This document shows, one piece after another, positions 28,082 through 36,757 of a stretch of 64,000 nucleotides of DNA. Made by a program: the position numbers and the translations under genes. Location: positions 1 through 64,000 of the forward strand of contig CAVXOE010000017.1 of assembly GCA_963763365.1 (NCBI GenBank). Reading direction: 5' to 3'. The notes beneath the pieces are model-generated. The model did no database searches, was not told the DNA's origin, and saw nothing but the letters and a program-made list of their open reading frames with translations. Source of the DNA: VAZQ01 sp963763365 (GTDB taxonomy: Bacteria > Pseudomonadota > Alphaproteobacteria > Rhizobiales > Xanthobacteraceae). Each line of letters begins with the position of its first letter. Positions within the stretch are counted from its first letter, which is position 1.

Positions 28082-28615
28082 TCAACGGTGTGGACGCGGC
28101 CCCGGACGCCCCGGGCCGCCCGGACCACCTGGCCCGCCCGGACCACCCGGCCCTGGTCGCCGGCGCCCGCCTCCCCACCAACCTCCGCCGTTGACGCCGA
28201 CATCGATGTTCATGGGGTAAGGGTTCGGGGTATCGAGCGTCGCCGGAGACGGGTCGGAGGCTGCGCCCCAGCTTCGGTAATAGCTCTCGCCGGGACGGGA
28301 TTGGGCGCGGCGCGGCACGACCTCGAGGCGGCCATATCCCGGCTGCCGTCCTGCGCTCGGAAAATAGGGAGACGGGTAGTACGGCGCCGGCAGCACATGC
28401 GGGCCGCCGACAATGATCGGGTTGACCTGGGCCGGGCGGTCGAGACCGAAGTCTCCCTCCACGATCATGTAGGAGGCGTCGAATCCGAGCGGATTGACGA
28501 TGACCGGGATGCCGCGTTTGCCAGGGACGACGAACCAAGTGCCGTCGGCGGCCGTGGCGGTGCCCGCTACAGACCCAAGCAGAAGAAGCATCAATGTGAC
28601 GACGCACGCACGCAT
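28082..28615 (-). CDS. Exported Pro/Gly-rich hypothetical protein
   Basis: 177 residues from ATG 28615 (MRACVVTLMLLLLGSVAGTATAADG), an obvious signal peptide with cleavage after TAA/ATA near residue 22. Centre: GTWFVVPGKRGIPVIVNPLGFDASYMIVEGDFGLDRP, a recurring motif in rhizobial exported proteins I cannot name with certainty. The C-terminus is a Gly-Pro repeat (GPGGPGGPGG). Function unknown. A longer frame to 28705 has no ribosome site. Confidence 0.7.
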   Translation of the reverse strand: MRACVVTLMLLLLGSVAGTATAADGTWFVVPGKRGIPVIVNPLGFDASYMIVEGDFGLDRPAQVNPIIVGGPHVLPAPYYPSPYFPSAGRQPGYGRLEVVPRRAQSRPGESYYRSWGAASDPSPATLDTPNPYPMNIDVGVNGGGWWGGGRRRPGPGGPGGPGGPGGPGRPGPRPHR

Positions 28616-29313
28616 CGGACGACAGTTCCCAGTCCCAATGCGTGCAATCTTGGCTGAGTGTTCTGCTCCGCCGGTTAACCTTGTACGGAAATTGTCTGAT
28701 AACATTAATGAATTGCTACCAGCCGGAAAACCGGCCGTTTAACAGCCAGCCGGCACCTCGCGTCGGCATCGCGTTGAGTGTAAGTGTCCCGCGGCGACAC
28801 ACCCGCGATCGTTGCCGCCGCCGTGACGGTCGCGCACCGGGCGTGCGAGAGAGGGTCTGATTCTCGTCGCCTGCAAGGGCTGAGATTCGAATCATGCTCG
28901 CCCGAACGAGAATCACAGTAGCTGCAGCAGGGCCTCCGCCACGCTGAGAAGCATATCGAAGATGTCGTCCAGGGTCGGCGTCATGAGTTAAGGCTGCCGT
29001 CGCCGTCCGGCGATTCTTGGGCAATAGGGCATCGACAGCCCATTGTCCCCTGCGGGGTCAGCCGCTAGTGCGCCGCATGTTGGATTCCACCGCCTCGGCA
29101 CGCCCATGCCGTCCAACACGCTGCCGCAACTCTACCCAAGCGCCATTCCTCGGGTCGACGCCACGTTCCTCGCCACGCGGAAGCGGAAGGCCGGCGAAGA
29201 TTGTTTATTTTGCTGTGCACTTGCGGCAAAAACGACACATCGAAATGCGCCACATGGCGAAGCGAGCGCCAGCGGTCCAAATCAGGGGCCGAATATCGGA
29301 AATGAAACAGTTC
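28616..29313. other. Intergenic region without a supported gene
   Basis: About 700 bases between the Pro/Gly-rich protein and tRNA-Thr. Short frames on both strands have no ribosome site or recognisable product. The only structured element is the inverted repeat at 28858-28915. Confidence 0.6.
28858..28915. repeat. Inverted repeat around a small perfect palindrome
   Basis: Arms TGATTCTCGT (28858-28867) and ACGAGAATCA (28906-28915) are perfect inverted copies 38 bases apart; between them lies the palindrome GATTCGAATC (28884-28893). Could be an operator or an RNA hairpin; no adjacent T run, so not a terminator. Confidence 0.6.
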
Positions 29314-29388
29314 GCCGGGTTAGCTCAGCGGTAGAGCAGCGGTTTTGTAAACCGTTGGTCGGGGGTTCAAGTCCCTCACCCGGCACCA
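29314..29388 (+). tRNA. tRNA-Thr (anticodon TGT)
   Basis: Plus-strand cloverleaf: acceptor GCCGGGT / ACCCGGC, D arm GCTCAGCGGTAGAGC, anticodon stem-loop CGGTTTTGTAAACCG, T arm GGGGGTTCAAGTCCC, discriminator A and encoded CCA. It lies near, but in opposite orientation to, the tRNA-Tyr/Gly/tuf cluster. Confidence 0.97.
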
Positions 29389-29481
29389 CTTTTTGCCTGA
29401 TGGCCGGGTGAAACGAGCCGCCCGACCGGCGTCGACCGGCCGCAGCCGTGGCCGTTTCCCGCGCCGGACGCAATGCCCGCG

Positions 29482-29829
29482 TCAGATCCGCGGTTTGAGC
29501 CGATCGGCCGCGTCACCGAAAGCGTCTGCGAGAGCGTGCAAGGCCTTCGCGCGCCCAAGTGAGTTCAGCGCCGGATCGGTCAATTTCTCCGGGCTGAGCG
29601 GCTCGGGCAGTTCGGCGATATGGGCCGTAATGTCCAGCCTGCTCTCGACCTTTTCGAGGAACACAGGGCCGCTACCCTCCAACTGCCGCGCCTGCGTTTC
29701 CGCCTGCTCGACCAGCCTGTCGACTTCCGACTTCAGATCGATCGGCTGCCGCAACTGATACTGCGTGGCGATCATCTGACATCGCCAGACCCACTGCTCC
29801 ACCAGGCCCCCTAGAACCGCCGCGTTCAT
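29482..29829 (-). CDS. Small hypothetical protein
   Basis: 115 residues, mostly helical, acidic, no signal peptide or membrane span. The start ATG 29829 has a strong GGAGGGG five bases upstream, which supports a real gene. The middle (DLKSEVDRLVEQAETQARQLE) looks coiled. I do not recognise a family. It faces tRNA-Thr tail to tail. Confidence 0.7.
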   Translation of the reverse strand: MNAAVLGGLVEQWVWRCQMIATQYQLRQPIDLKSEVDRLVEQAETQARQLEGSGPVFLEKVESRLDITAHIAELPEPLSPEKLTDPALNSLGRAKALHALADAFGDAADRLKPRI

Positions 29830-30171
29830 GGATCCCCTCCATGGCGTCCGACCAGCCGAATCGGCTAATCTGTGGATAGTTTAACAGAACCTGTTCAGAT
29901 GTAACGTATTGCGAAAGTGAAGCGAGTAATGCGAATCAGGAAATGTCTCTGTTGCTTATATTTGTAACTGGATGTGTTGTATTGGCGCGACAGTCGCGCG
30001 CCAAAGCGTAATATTTTGTCCAGATTTTACTGCTCGACCCGGGCGAGGGCCTTCCCCGCTCTGTTTATCGTATTCTGTGACGGCAAAGCGCGGCGAGCCG
30101 CGGATCGGCGGCGCGTCTTACCGTCCGCGCTCGCCGGAGCGCGAGGCGACCGGTGCCGCCAGCGGCAAATG
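29830..30171. other. AT-richer intergenic region
   Basis: 342 bases with lower GC content than the surroundings (for example TGCTTATATTTGTAACTGGATG). Probably holds the promoter of the small hypothetical gene; no gene or clear operator seen. Confidence 0.5.
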
Positions 30172-31164
30172 TTACTGCTTGGGAATGCCCGCAGTCTTGA
30201 TGACGGCCGCCCATTTCTTGATGTCACCTTCAAGACGGGCCTTGAGCTCCTCCGGCGTACTCGCCTTCGCTTCGATCCCAAGGTCCGCGTAACGCTGCTT
30301 CACGTCGGGCAGCGCCACGACCTCGTGCAGCACCTTATTGAGGAGCGCGAGCACCGGCGCAGGCGTCGCCGCCGGCGCGAAGACGCCGTTCCACGACGTC
30401 ACCTCGTAGTCGAAGCCGCCCGCCTCCGCGACCGTCGGCACATCCGGCATGAACGGCGAACGCTTGGTGCCGGACGCGGCAAGCGGCCGGAGCTTCTTGT
30501 CGGTCAGCGAACCTTTCAGCGGCGCATAGAAGTCGACCATGAGATGCACGTCGTTGCGCAAGGTTGCGACGATCACCTCCGGCGTGCCGCGATAGGGGAT
30601 GATCTGAAAATTGAGGCCGGCGGACGACTTGAACAATTCGGCCGCGAGATTCTGCGTGCCGCCGACGTTGATGGTGCCGACGTTGAGCTTGCCGGGCTGC
30701 GCGCGCGCGGCCTTGATGAAGTCCTGCAGCGTCTTGAACTCGGAATCCGGGTTGGTGCAGAACACCAGCTCGAAATACCCGATGGTCGAGATGCAGGCGA
30801 ACTCCTTCACCGGATCGAACGGCAGCTGATTGTAGATCGCCACGCTGATCGACGTGCCATTGGTCACGAGCCCGACGGTGTAGCCGTCGGCCGGCTGCGA
30901 GAGCACGGCGCGCGCGGCGGCAATGCCGCCCGGTCCTGGCTGATTTTCCACGACGAAACGCTGGCCGAGCTTGTCGCCGAGCTTCTCGGCCGCGAGCCGT
31001 GCCGTGATGTCGGCAACGCCCGCGGGCGCGAAGGGTAGAACGAACCGCACAGGCCGGCTTGGATAATTCTGCTGGGCATGCGCAAACCGCGGCATCGCCA
31101 GTGTCCCGGCAGCTGCCATGGTAGCCGCAGAGAATTGCCGTCGCGTGATGCGGTTCTTGCTCAT
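30172..31164 (-). CDS. Bug-family tripartite tricarboxylate transporter substrate-binding protein
   Basis: Periplasmic receptor, 330 residues from ATG 31164 (MSKNRITRRQFSAATMAAAG), with GGAAAG upstream. The leader has a twin-arginine motif (TRRQFS) and AHAQ cleavage site. Core: YPSRPVRFVLPFAPAGVADI, ENQPGPGGIAAA, FDPVKEFACIS, IIPYRGTPEVI. Ligand unknown. It lies 94 bases after the ABC ATPase gene as the last member of a six-gene minus-strand unit, an unusual mix because Bug receptors normally serve TctAB permeases rather than ABC systems. Confidence 0.9.
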   Translation of the reverse strand: MSKNRITRRQFSAATMAAAGTLAMPRFAHAQQNYPSRPVRFVLPFAPAGVADITARLAAEKLGDKLGQRFVVENQPGPGGIAAARAVLSQPADGYTVGLVTNGTSISVAIYNQLPFDPVKEFACISTIGYFELVFCTNPDSEFKTLQDFIKAARAQPGKLNVGTINVGGTQNLAAELFKSSAGLNFQIIPYRGTPEVIVATLRNDVHLMVDFYAPLKGSLTDKKLRPLAASGTKRSPFMPDVPTVAEAGGFDYEVTSWNGVFAPAATPAPVLALLNKVLHEVVALPDVKQRYADLGIEAKASTPEELKARLEGDIKKWAAVIKTAGIPKQ

Positions 31165-31258
31165 GTCCGCTTTCCTTCTTGATCTGCAGCGATGCGTTGA
31201 AGCCCGTTCGCGCGGCTGATGAAGCACGCCGGGCAGACCGGTGCAACACGATGAAAGG

Positions 31259-32035
31259 TCACACCTTCTCCTCGATCACGCTGGCGCGCACATCGTCCTC
31301 GATCAGCCGCCAGATGTGATCGACATAAGGCACGAATTCCTTGGTGCGCTTCATCGCCAGCGTACGCGGCCGGGGCAATTCAATCTTCACGTTCTCCAAC
31401 AACCGGCCGGGGCGGCGCGCGAACACCAGGACGCGGTCGGAGAGGAAGACCGCTTCGTCGATCTGGTGAGTGACGAAGAGAACGGTCTTCCGCCCCTCCT
31501 CCCAGATGCGCAGCAACTCAGTCTGCATGATCTCGCGAGTTTGCGCGTCGAGCGAGGAGAACGGCTCGTCCATCAGCAGGATTTCCGGATCGATGGCGAG
31601 TGCGCGCGCGAGATTGACGCGCTGGCGCATGCCGCCGGACAACTGGCGCGGGTGATATTGCTCGAACCCTTCGAGGCCGACGAGCTTGAGCAACTCCATG
31701 GTCCGCGCGCGCCCAGCCGGACCGACACGCCCGGCGACCTCGCGGCCGATGACGGCGTTGGAATAGACGGTGCGCCACGGCAAGAGGTTGTCGTTCTGAA
31801 ACACGAAGCCGCGGTCGCCGCCCGGACCGCGCAGCGCGCGGCCATCGAGCAGCACCTCGCCCGCGCTCGCGCTCTCCAATCCGGCGACGATGCGAAGAAA
31901 CGTGGTCTTGCCGCAGCCCGACGGGCCGACCACGGAAATGAACTCACCACGCTCGACCGCCAAATTGATGTCGTGCAGCGCGAGCAAATCCCCGAACGAC
32001 TTGCCGAGATGCTGGATCGCAAGCTTGGGGGCCAT
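31259..32035 (-). CDS. ABC transporter ATPase, nitrate/sulfonate/taurine/pyrimidine type
   Basis: 258 residues: Walker A GPSGCGKTT, Q-loop VFQNDNLLPWRT, signature LSGGMRQRV, Walker B ILLMDEPFSSLD, H-loop FVTHQIDEA. Belongs to the SsuB/TauB/NrtD group. The start ATG 32035 follows the permease stop with only two bases between, so the pair is coupled. A longer frame upstream is a shadow of the permease. Confidence 0.93.
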   Translation of the reverse strand: MAPKLAIQHLGKSFGDLLALHDINLAVERGEFISVVGPSGCGKTTFLRIVAGLESASAGEVLLDGRALRGPGGDRGFVFQNDNLLPWRTVYSNAVIGREVAGRVGPAGRARTMELLKLVGLEGFEQYHPRQLSGGMRQRVNLARALAIDPEILLMDEPFSSLDAQTREIMQTELLRIWEEGRKTVLFVTHQIDEAVFLSDRVLVFARRPGRLLENVKIELPRPRTLAMKRTKEFVPYVDHIWRLIEDDVRASVIEEKV

Positions 32036-32037
32036 GC

Positions 32038-32841
32038 TCAGTCCTTGGTCCAGGGCACCAGCCGGCCCTCGAGCCAGGTGAAGCCCGCCGTCATCACGAT
32101 GCCGGCAGCGGCGAGCACGACAACACCGGCGAACAGCTCCGGCATGTTGAAGGCGTCCGCGGACGCGCTGATGAGGCGGCCGAGCCCCGCGCGCGAACCG
32201 AACAACTCGGCTACCACCACGCCGATCAGCCCGCGCCCGATCCCGAGCTTCAGGCCCGCAAGGATGAACGGCACCGCGGACGGCAGCGACACCTTCAAGA
32301 AGATCTGGCGCGGCGACGCGCCGAACGAGCGCAGCATTTCGACCAGGCGCTCGCTCGTGGTGCGCAATCCTGCCTCGGTGTTGATGGTGACCGGGAACAG
32401 CACGAGGAAGATGACCACCAGCACCTTCGACCAGATGCCGATCCCGAGCCATAGGATGAACAGTGGCGCAAGCGCGATGGTCGGTGTGGCATAAAGGCCG
32501 GAAATCCACGGCTGCAACGCGCGCTTCATCACGGCGCTTTCCGCCATGGCAAAGCCGACCAGCACGCCCAGCACGCTGGCGATCACGTAGCCGAGCGCAA
32601 ACTCGATCGCGCTGACCCCGAGGTGGCGCCACAGTTCGCCCGTTTCGGCGAGCGCCACGATGGCGGCAAGAATCTGCGTCGGCGCAGCAAGAAACAGCGC
32701 GTTCGCGACCAGGAAGCGGCTGACCAGCTCCCACAGGAGCAGGCCGCCAAGAACCGATACCAAGCCGGCGAAATAGAACCGACGCCCGCTCCTGGCAGGC
32801 GCCACGCTTTCGCGCCGCTTCACAGCCTCCTGCACCGGCAC
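32038..32841 (-). CDS. ABC transporter permease, SsuC/TauC type
   Basis: 267 residues with about six membrane helices. Seen: YATPTIALAPLFILWLGIGIWSKVLVV and the EAA loop region SERLVEMLRSFGASPRQIFLKVSLPSAVPFILAGLKLGIGRG. Works with the downstream ATPase and the upstream binding protein. Twenty-one bases separate it from the binding-protein gene. Confidence 0.93.
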   Translation of the reverse strand: MPVQEAVKRRESVAPARSGRRFYFAGLVSVLGGLLLWELVSRFLVANALFLAAPTQILAAIVALAETGELWRHLGVSAIEFALGYVIASVLGVLVGFAMAESAVMKRALQPWISGLYATPTIALAPLFILWLGIGIWSKVLVVIFLVLFPVTINTEAGLRTTSERLVEMLRSFGASPRQIFLKVSLPSAVPFILAGLKLGIGRGLIGVVVAELFGSRAGLGRLISASADAFNMPELFAGVVVLAAAGIVMTAGFTWLEGRLVPWTKD

Positions 32842-32862
32842 CCCTTTTGCTCCGGATTTCGG

Positions 32863-33855
32863 CTAGTCGCCGAGTTGGGTCACGCCTGGGAGCACAAACC
32901 GACCGACGTCGGTTGAGCCTTCCACGTCGCCCAGTTCCTTGAGCGCTTTCAGCAGCGCGCCCATCTTCGCTTTCGAGACCTTGCCGGTGTTTTCGAAGAA
33001 CTCATTCTTGTGCAGGAAGTCGTAGGACTTCTCGACATCCGCCTGCTTGAGCTTGCCGGCGTCCACCATGATCTTGATTGCTTCGTCCCGGTTCTTCGGA
33101 TCGGAGAACCACGCCATGCTCATGTTGTGGACTTTCAGCACCTTGTCGAGCCGCGCCTTGTTCGCCGCCGCCCAGGCGCGGCTCACCACCGCGCCCGCAA
33201 ACGGCAGTTCCCTGGCATAGTCGATCGTCAGACCGAGACTGTTGAAGCCCGCGGACTCGGCGTAGAAGTTGAACGGTGGGAGCAGAATGGCCGCATCGAC
33301 CGCGCCGCCAGTCAGCGCCGAGAAGCGCGCCGAGGTCGCACCGGCGAACACGGTGTCGTAGTCGCCGGGTTTGACACCGTTCGGGATCGCCATGCGCTCG
33401 AGATAGATACGGGTGATGTCCTTCGGCCCGCCGATCGAAATGGTCTTGCCCTTGAGATCGCTCCAGGTCTTGATCGCCGGCTTGGCGAGCAGCGCATAGG
33501 GCGGCGCCTGCATTTCGATGCGCACGATCGCGATCGCGCCGCCCTTGTCGATGGCGCGGATCGGATCGGCAAGGCCGGTCGACAAGGCAAGGTCGAGCGA
33601 ACCGGCGGTGAGTTGTTGCACCAGCGCGGCACTCGACTGGATGAACACCATGTCGAGCTTGAGGTCCTCGGCCGCGTAGTAGCCCTTGTTGAGCCCGATA
33701 TAGACCGGCCAGTGGGTCGCCGACACGGCGCCGACCAGGCCGACCGTCACGGTGTCCGCCGCTCTTGCCACGGTCGAGGCGAGAAGCGTTGCCGCCGCCA
33801 GCAATGCTCCGGCGAGAACGCTTGCTGCATGTCGCTCTATTCGTCGCTTGCGCAT
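32863..33855 (-). CDS. ABC transporter substrate-binding protein, NMT1/THI5-like family
   Basis: 330 residues from ATG 33855 (MRKRRIERHAAS), with AAGGAG at ideal spacing; ATG 33870 overlaps the stop of the deacetylase gene but is less well placed. Signal peptide VLAGALLAAATLLASTVARA. Core VGLVGAVSATHWPVYIGLNKGYYAAEDLKLDMVFIQSSAALVQQLTAGSLD, typical of receptors for sulfonates, nitrate, pyrimidine or thiamine precursors. The ligand cannot be told from sequence. Membrane partners follow directly. Confidence 0.92.
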   Translation of the reverse strand: MRKRRIERHAASVLAGALLAAATLLASTVARAADTVTVGLVGAVSATHWPVYIGLNKGYYAAEDLKLDMVFIQSSAALVQQLTAGSLDLALSTGLADPIRAIDKGGAIAIVRIEMQAPPYALLAKPAIKTWSDLKGKTISIGGPKDITRIYLERMAIPNGVKPGDYDTVFAGATSARFSALTGGAVDAAILLPPFNFYAESAGFNSLGLTIDYARELPFAGAVVSRAWAAANKARLDKVLKVHNMSMAWFSDPKNRDEAIKIMVDAGKLKQADVEKSYDFLHKNEFFENTGKVSKAKMGALLKALKELGDVEGSTDVGRFVLPGVTQLGD

Positions 33856-33866
33856 GATCCGCTCCT

Positions 33867-34751
33867 TCATCGCTTGCCCAACTGCGCGAGATAATGCCGC
33901 GCGATCTCGCTGCCGGTCGCCTTCCACACCCGCTCGTGGTTGCAGATGTAGCCGAGCGCCGCATCGAAGGCGTCGATGCGATGCGGGACGCCGGTGAGAT
34001 AGGGATGCAGCGCGATCGCCATCACGCGCCCGGATTCCGCGCCCTCGCGATAGAGCACGTCGAACTGCCGACAGATCATGTCGCGGAACTCTTCCGCGGT
34101 GCGGTGGAATTTCTCGAACACCGGCTTGTCGTTGATCTCGTGGCTGTAGGGGATGGAGACGAGCCGGCGGCCGCCGTCGAGGCTCATGACATAGGGCTGA
34201 TCGTCGTTGGTCCAATCGCAAACGTATTCGCAGCCTTCCGCGGCCAGGAGATCGGGCGTATCCCAGGTCTCCTGCAGCCCGGAGCCGAGCCATCCGGCTG
34301 GCCGCGTGCCGGTTGCCTGCGCGATCGTCGTGAACGTGCGGTGGATGATGCCTTTTTCCTCGCCGGGCGGCGCTTCGTTGAGCCGCCGCGTGTTACTCTC
34401 GCAATGCCCCATCCATTCCCAGCCGAGCTTCTGGCCCTCCGCGATGATCTCGGGGTGCTGCGCACAAAGATCGCTGTTGAGCGCGACGGTCCCACGGATG
34501 CCGTGCCGCGCGAGCACACGCATCAGCCGGAACACTCCGACGCGGTTGCCGTAGTCGCGCGACGACCAGGTCGGAATGTCCGGCACCGGGGCGCCCGAGC
34601 CGCCCGAGCCCGCCGGGACTTTTTCCATCAACGAGAAGAACTCGATGTTGGGGATCACCCAGAGCGCGACGTGAGCACCGTTCGGCCAGCGCAGCGGCGG
34701 CCGGTGGATGATCGGCGAATACGGAAACGGGCCATACGCAGCGGGCTTCAT
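33867..34751 (-). CDS. Polysaccharide deacetylase (NodB-homology) family protein, PuuE allantoinase-like
   Basis: 294 residues, cytoplasmic. Opening (AAYGPFPYSPIIHRPPLRWPNGAHVALWVIPNIEFF) and RDYGNRVGVFRLMRVLARHGIRGTVALNSDLC are characteristic of the PuuE-like branch that hydrolyses amide or ring bonds in ureide/purine-derived compounds rather than chitin. GHCESNTR holds the metal-region His. The usual Asp-Asp of sugar deacetylases is not evident. Eleven bases before the binding-protein gene, so likely acting on the transported compound; substrate unknown. Confidence 0.8.
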   Translation of the reverse strand: MKPAAYGPFPYSPIIHRPPLRWPNGAHVALWVIPNIEFFSLMEKVPAGSGGSGAPVPDIPTWSSRDYGNRVGVFRLMRVLARHGIRGTVALNSDLCAQHPEIIAEGQKLGWEWMGHCESNTRRLNEAPPGEEKGIIHRTFTTIAQATGTRPAGWLGSGLQETWDTPDLLAAEGCEYVCDWTNDDQPYVMSLDGGRRLVSIPYSHEINDKPVFEKFHRTAEEFRDMICRQFDVLYREGAESGRVMAIALHPYLTGVPHRIDAFDAALGYICNHERVWKATGSEIARHYLAQLGKR

Positions 34752-34783
34752 GCCATATCCTTGAACTCTTCAGCTTACGCTGC

Positions 34784-34892
34784 CCTCATCCTGAGGAGCG
34801 AGCGAAGCGAGCGTCTCGAAGGATGGACGCACGCACCGAATCTGCGGCCATGCTTCGAGACGCCGACCTGCGGTCGGCTCCTCAGCATGAGG
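34784..34892. repeat. Palindromic intergenic repeat, family B
   Basis: Begins CCTCATCCTGAGGAGCG and ends GGCTCCTCAGCATGAGG; inner arms CGTCTCGAAGGATGG and CATGCTTCGAGACG are inverted copies. A second copy is at 54988-55096. It lies between the deacetylase and the cysteine hydrolase genes within a presumed operon. Confidence 0.9.
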
Positions 34893-34920
34893 CCGTGAGA
34901 GGCCGAGCAGCGGAACGTCA

Positions 34921-35626
34921 TCAGCTTGCCTTCTTCACCGCGAGGCCGTCGAGATGACGGACCACCTCATCGACATGCATGACGTCGCAGTATTTGTGGT
35001 GCATGTCGAACAGGTTGACCTTGTGCGACAGAATGCTGCGGTCAAAGCAGCACTCTTCCACCAGCACGACGTGATAGCCGTGCGAGTAGGCGTCGACCGC
35101 GGTGGCGCGCACGCAGCCGGAGGTGCTCTCGCCGCAGATGATCAGCGTCTGCACGCCGAGCTGCGTGAGGTGCGCGGTGAGCGGGGTGCCGAAGAATACG
35201 CTCGCCCTCTGCTTGGTGAGCACGACGTCGCCCGGTTGCGGTTTGAACTCCGGCCGGATCGCGAAATCGGACGCGTCCATCGGCGGCTTGTTGCGCTTGG
35301 TCGCGGTGACGAAGCTCGGGCGGCTTTCGGCACGCACATCGCCGGTTGAGTAGAAGATCGGCAGGCCAGCGGAACGCGCGGCCGAGAACAATCGCTTGGT
35401 CGGCTCGATGGCCGCGTAGGCGTATTCGCCGCAGGCGTTGGGAAATGACTTTGCGAGCTTCGCCGGCGGTTCCGCGCCACCGCGGTAGACCAGTTCGTAG
35501 AGATCGACCGCCAGCAGCGCCGGGCGCGGAGCCGACGTAGATCTTGCGGCGGTAGGCGGCGTAGACCTCCAGCACGTCCGGCGTGATCACATCCTTCCAG
35601 CAATGGTCTTCAAAATCGTCGGTCAT
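34921..35626 (-). CDS. Isochorismatase-family cysteine hydrolase (apparent frameshift)
   Basis: 234 residues when one extra base in the GGG run at 35522-35524 is removed (GCG-C-CCG), joining VGSAP to ALLAVDLYELVY. The catalytic triad of the family is then complete: Asp in AVDLYE, Lys in LTKQRASVFFG and Cys in CGESTSGCVRAT. Members hydrolyse carbamoyl or amide bonds (N-carbamoylsarcosine amidase, ureidoacrylate amidase, nicotinamidase relatives). Start ATG 35626 after GGGAGAG. Upstream member of the minus-strand unit with the PuuE-like gene and ABC transporter. Which amide it cuts is not known. Confidence 0.85.
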
Positions 35627-35788
35627 CGCGAACTCTCCCGTTGCCAGCGAGTATGCAAGATCAAGGCCGCGTGACGGCCGGATCGAGCGTAGCGGGGAGT
35701 GGAGAGGATGTACAATTTGATCTAAGGTCGCGGGCGGAACGAACACGAACGGCGAACAACGCCGGCACAACGTTCCAGGGAGGACGAC

Positions 35789-36757
35789 TTGCACGCACTC
35801 ACAAGGCGTTCGCTGATGGCCGGCGCAATGGCAGTGCCGTTCGCCGCCCGAGATTTCGCCCATGCGCAGACCGGCGTCATCAGAATCATCGTGCCGTTTC
35901 CGCCCGGCGGCACCGTCGACCCGATCGCCCGCATGGTTCAACCCGGCCTGCAACAGCGGCTGGGCGCCACCATCATCATTGAGAACAAGCCGGGCGCGTC
36001 CGGCAGCCTAGGCACCGCCCTGGCCGCGAAGTCGCCGCCCGACGGCAGCAACTGGGTGTTCGTCTTCGACACCCACGCGGTCAATCCGTTTCTGCAGAGC
36101 CTGCCGTTCGATACCGAGAAGGACCTCGAGCCGGTGCAGCTGATCGGCACGGCGCCGAATATCGTCAGCGCGCATCCCTCGCGGCCGTTCAAGACGTTTG
36201 ACGATGTCGTGGCAGCGGCGAAGGCCAAGCCGGACACCATCACATACGCATCGATCGGCAATGGCAGCCTCGGCCACCTGACCGGAGTGCTGCTGTCGCA
36301 GCGCGCAGGGATCAAGATCGTGCACGTACCGTATCGCGGCGGCGGCCCGGCCATGAACGACGCCATCGCCGGCCACGTCGACCTCTTGATCGGCAGCGCC
36401 GCGCTGGTGACGCCTCAAGTCAAAGCCGGAAGGCTCCGCGCACTGATGCAGACCGGCAAGGCCCGCATCTCGGCGCTGCCGGAGATTCCGACAGCGATCG
36501 AGAGCGGCTTTGCAGGCTTTGAGTCGTATGCCTGGTGGGGCGTGTTCACGGCAACCGGCACACCCAAGGGCACGATCGAACGATTCAGTGCCGCGTTGGC
36601 AGAAACCTTGCGCGAGCCCGCCATCAACACGCAAATATCCGACAACCTGCAGATCACCATGCGGCTCGGCGGTCCCGAAGAGGAACGAGCATTTTTATCC
36701 GAGCAGATGAAGCTCTGGGGTCCGGTCGTGCGCGAGCACGGCATCAAGGGGGAGTGA
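35789..36757 (+). CDS. Bug-family tripartite tricarboxylate transporter substrate-binding protein
   Basis: 322 residues, TTG start at 35789 five bases after GGGAGG. Leader with TRRSLMAGAMAVPFAARDFAHAQ, Tat-like. Core: IRIIVPFPPGGTVDPIARM, ENKPGASGSLGTA, FDTEKDLEPVQ, VPYRGGGPAMND. Divergent from the cysteine hydrolase gene across a 162-base spacer. Its stop overlaps the ATG of the next Bug gene (TGATG), an arrangement suggesting coupled synthesis of two receptors. Confidence 0.92.
   Translation: MHALTRRSLMAGAMAVPFAARDFAHAQTGVIRIIVPFPPGGTVDPIARMVQPGLQQRLGATIIIENKPGASGSLGTALAAKSPPDGSNWVFVFDTHAVNPFLQSLPFDTEKDLEPVQLIGTAPNIVSAHPSRPFKTFDDVVAAAKAKPDTITYASIGNGSLGHLTGVLLSQRAGIKIVHVPYRGGGPAMNDAIAGHVDLLIGSAALVTPQVKAGRLRALMQTGKARISALPEIPTAIESGFAGFESYAWWGVFTATGTPKGTIERFSAALAETLREPAINTQISDNLQITMRLGGPEEERAFLSEQMKLWGPVVREHGIKGE

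Noticed and set aside
28913..28984. Tiny 23-codon minus-strand frame (MTPTLDDIFDMLLSVAEALL...)
   Set aside because: Looks like a plausible amphipathic peptide but has no ribosome site and overlaps the inverted repeat arm; evidence too weak.
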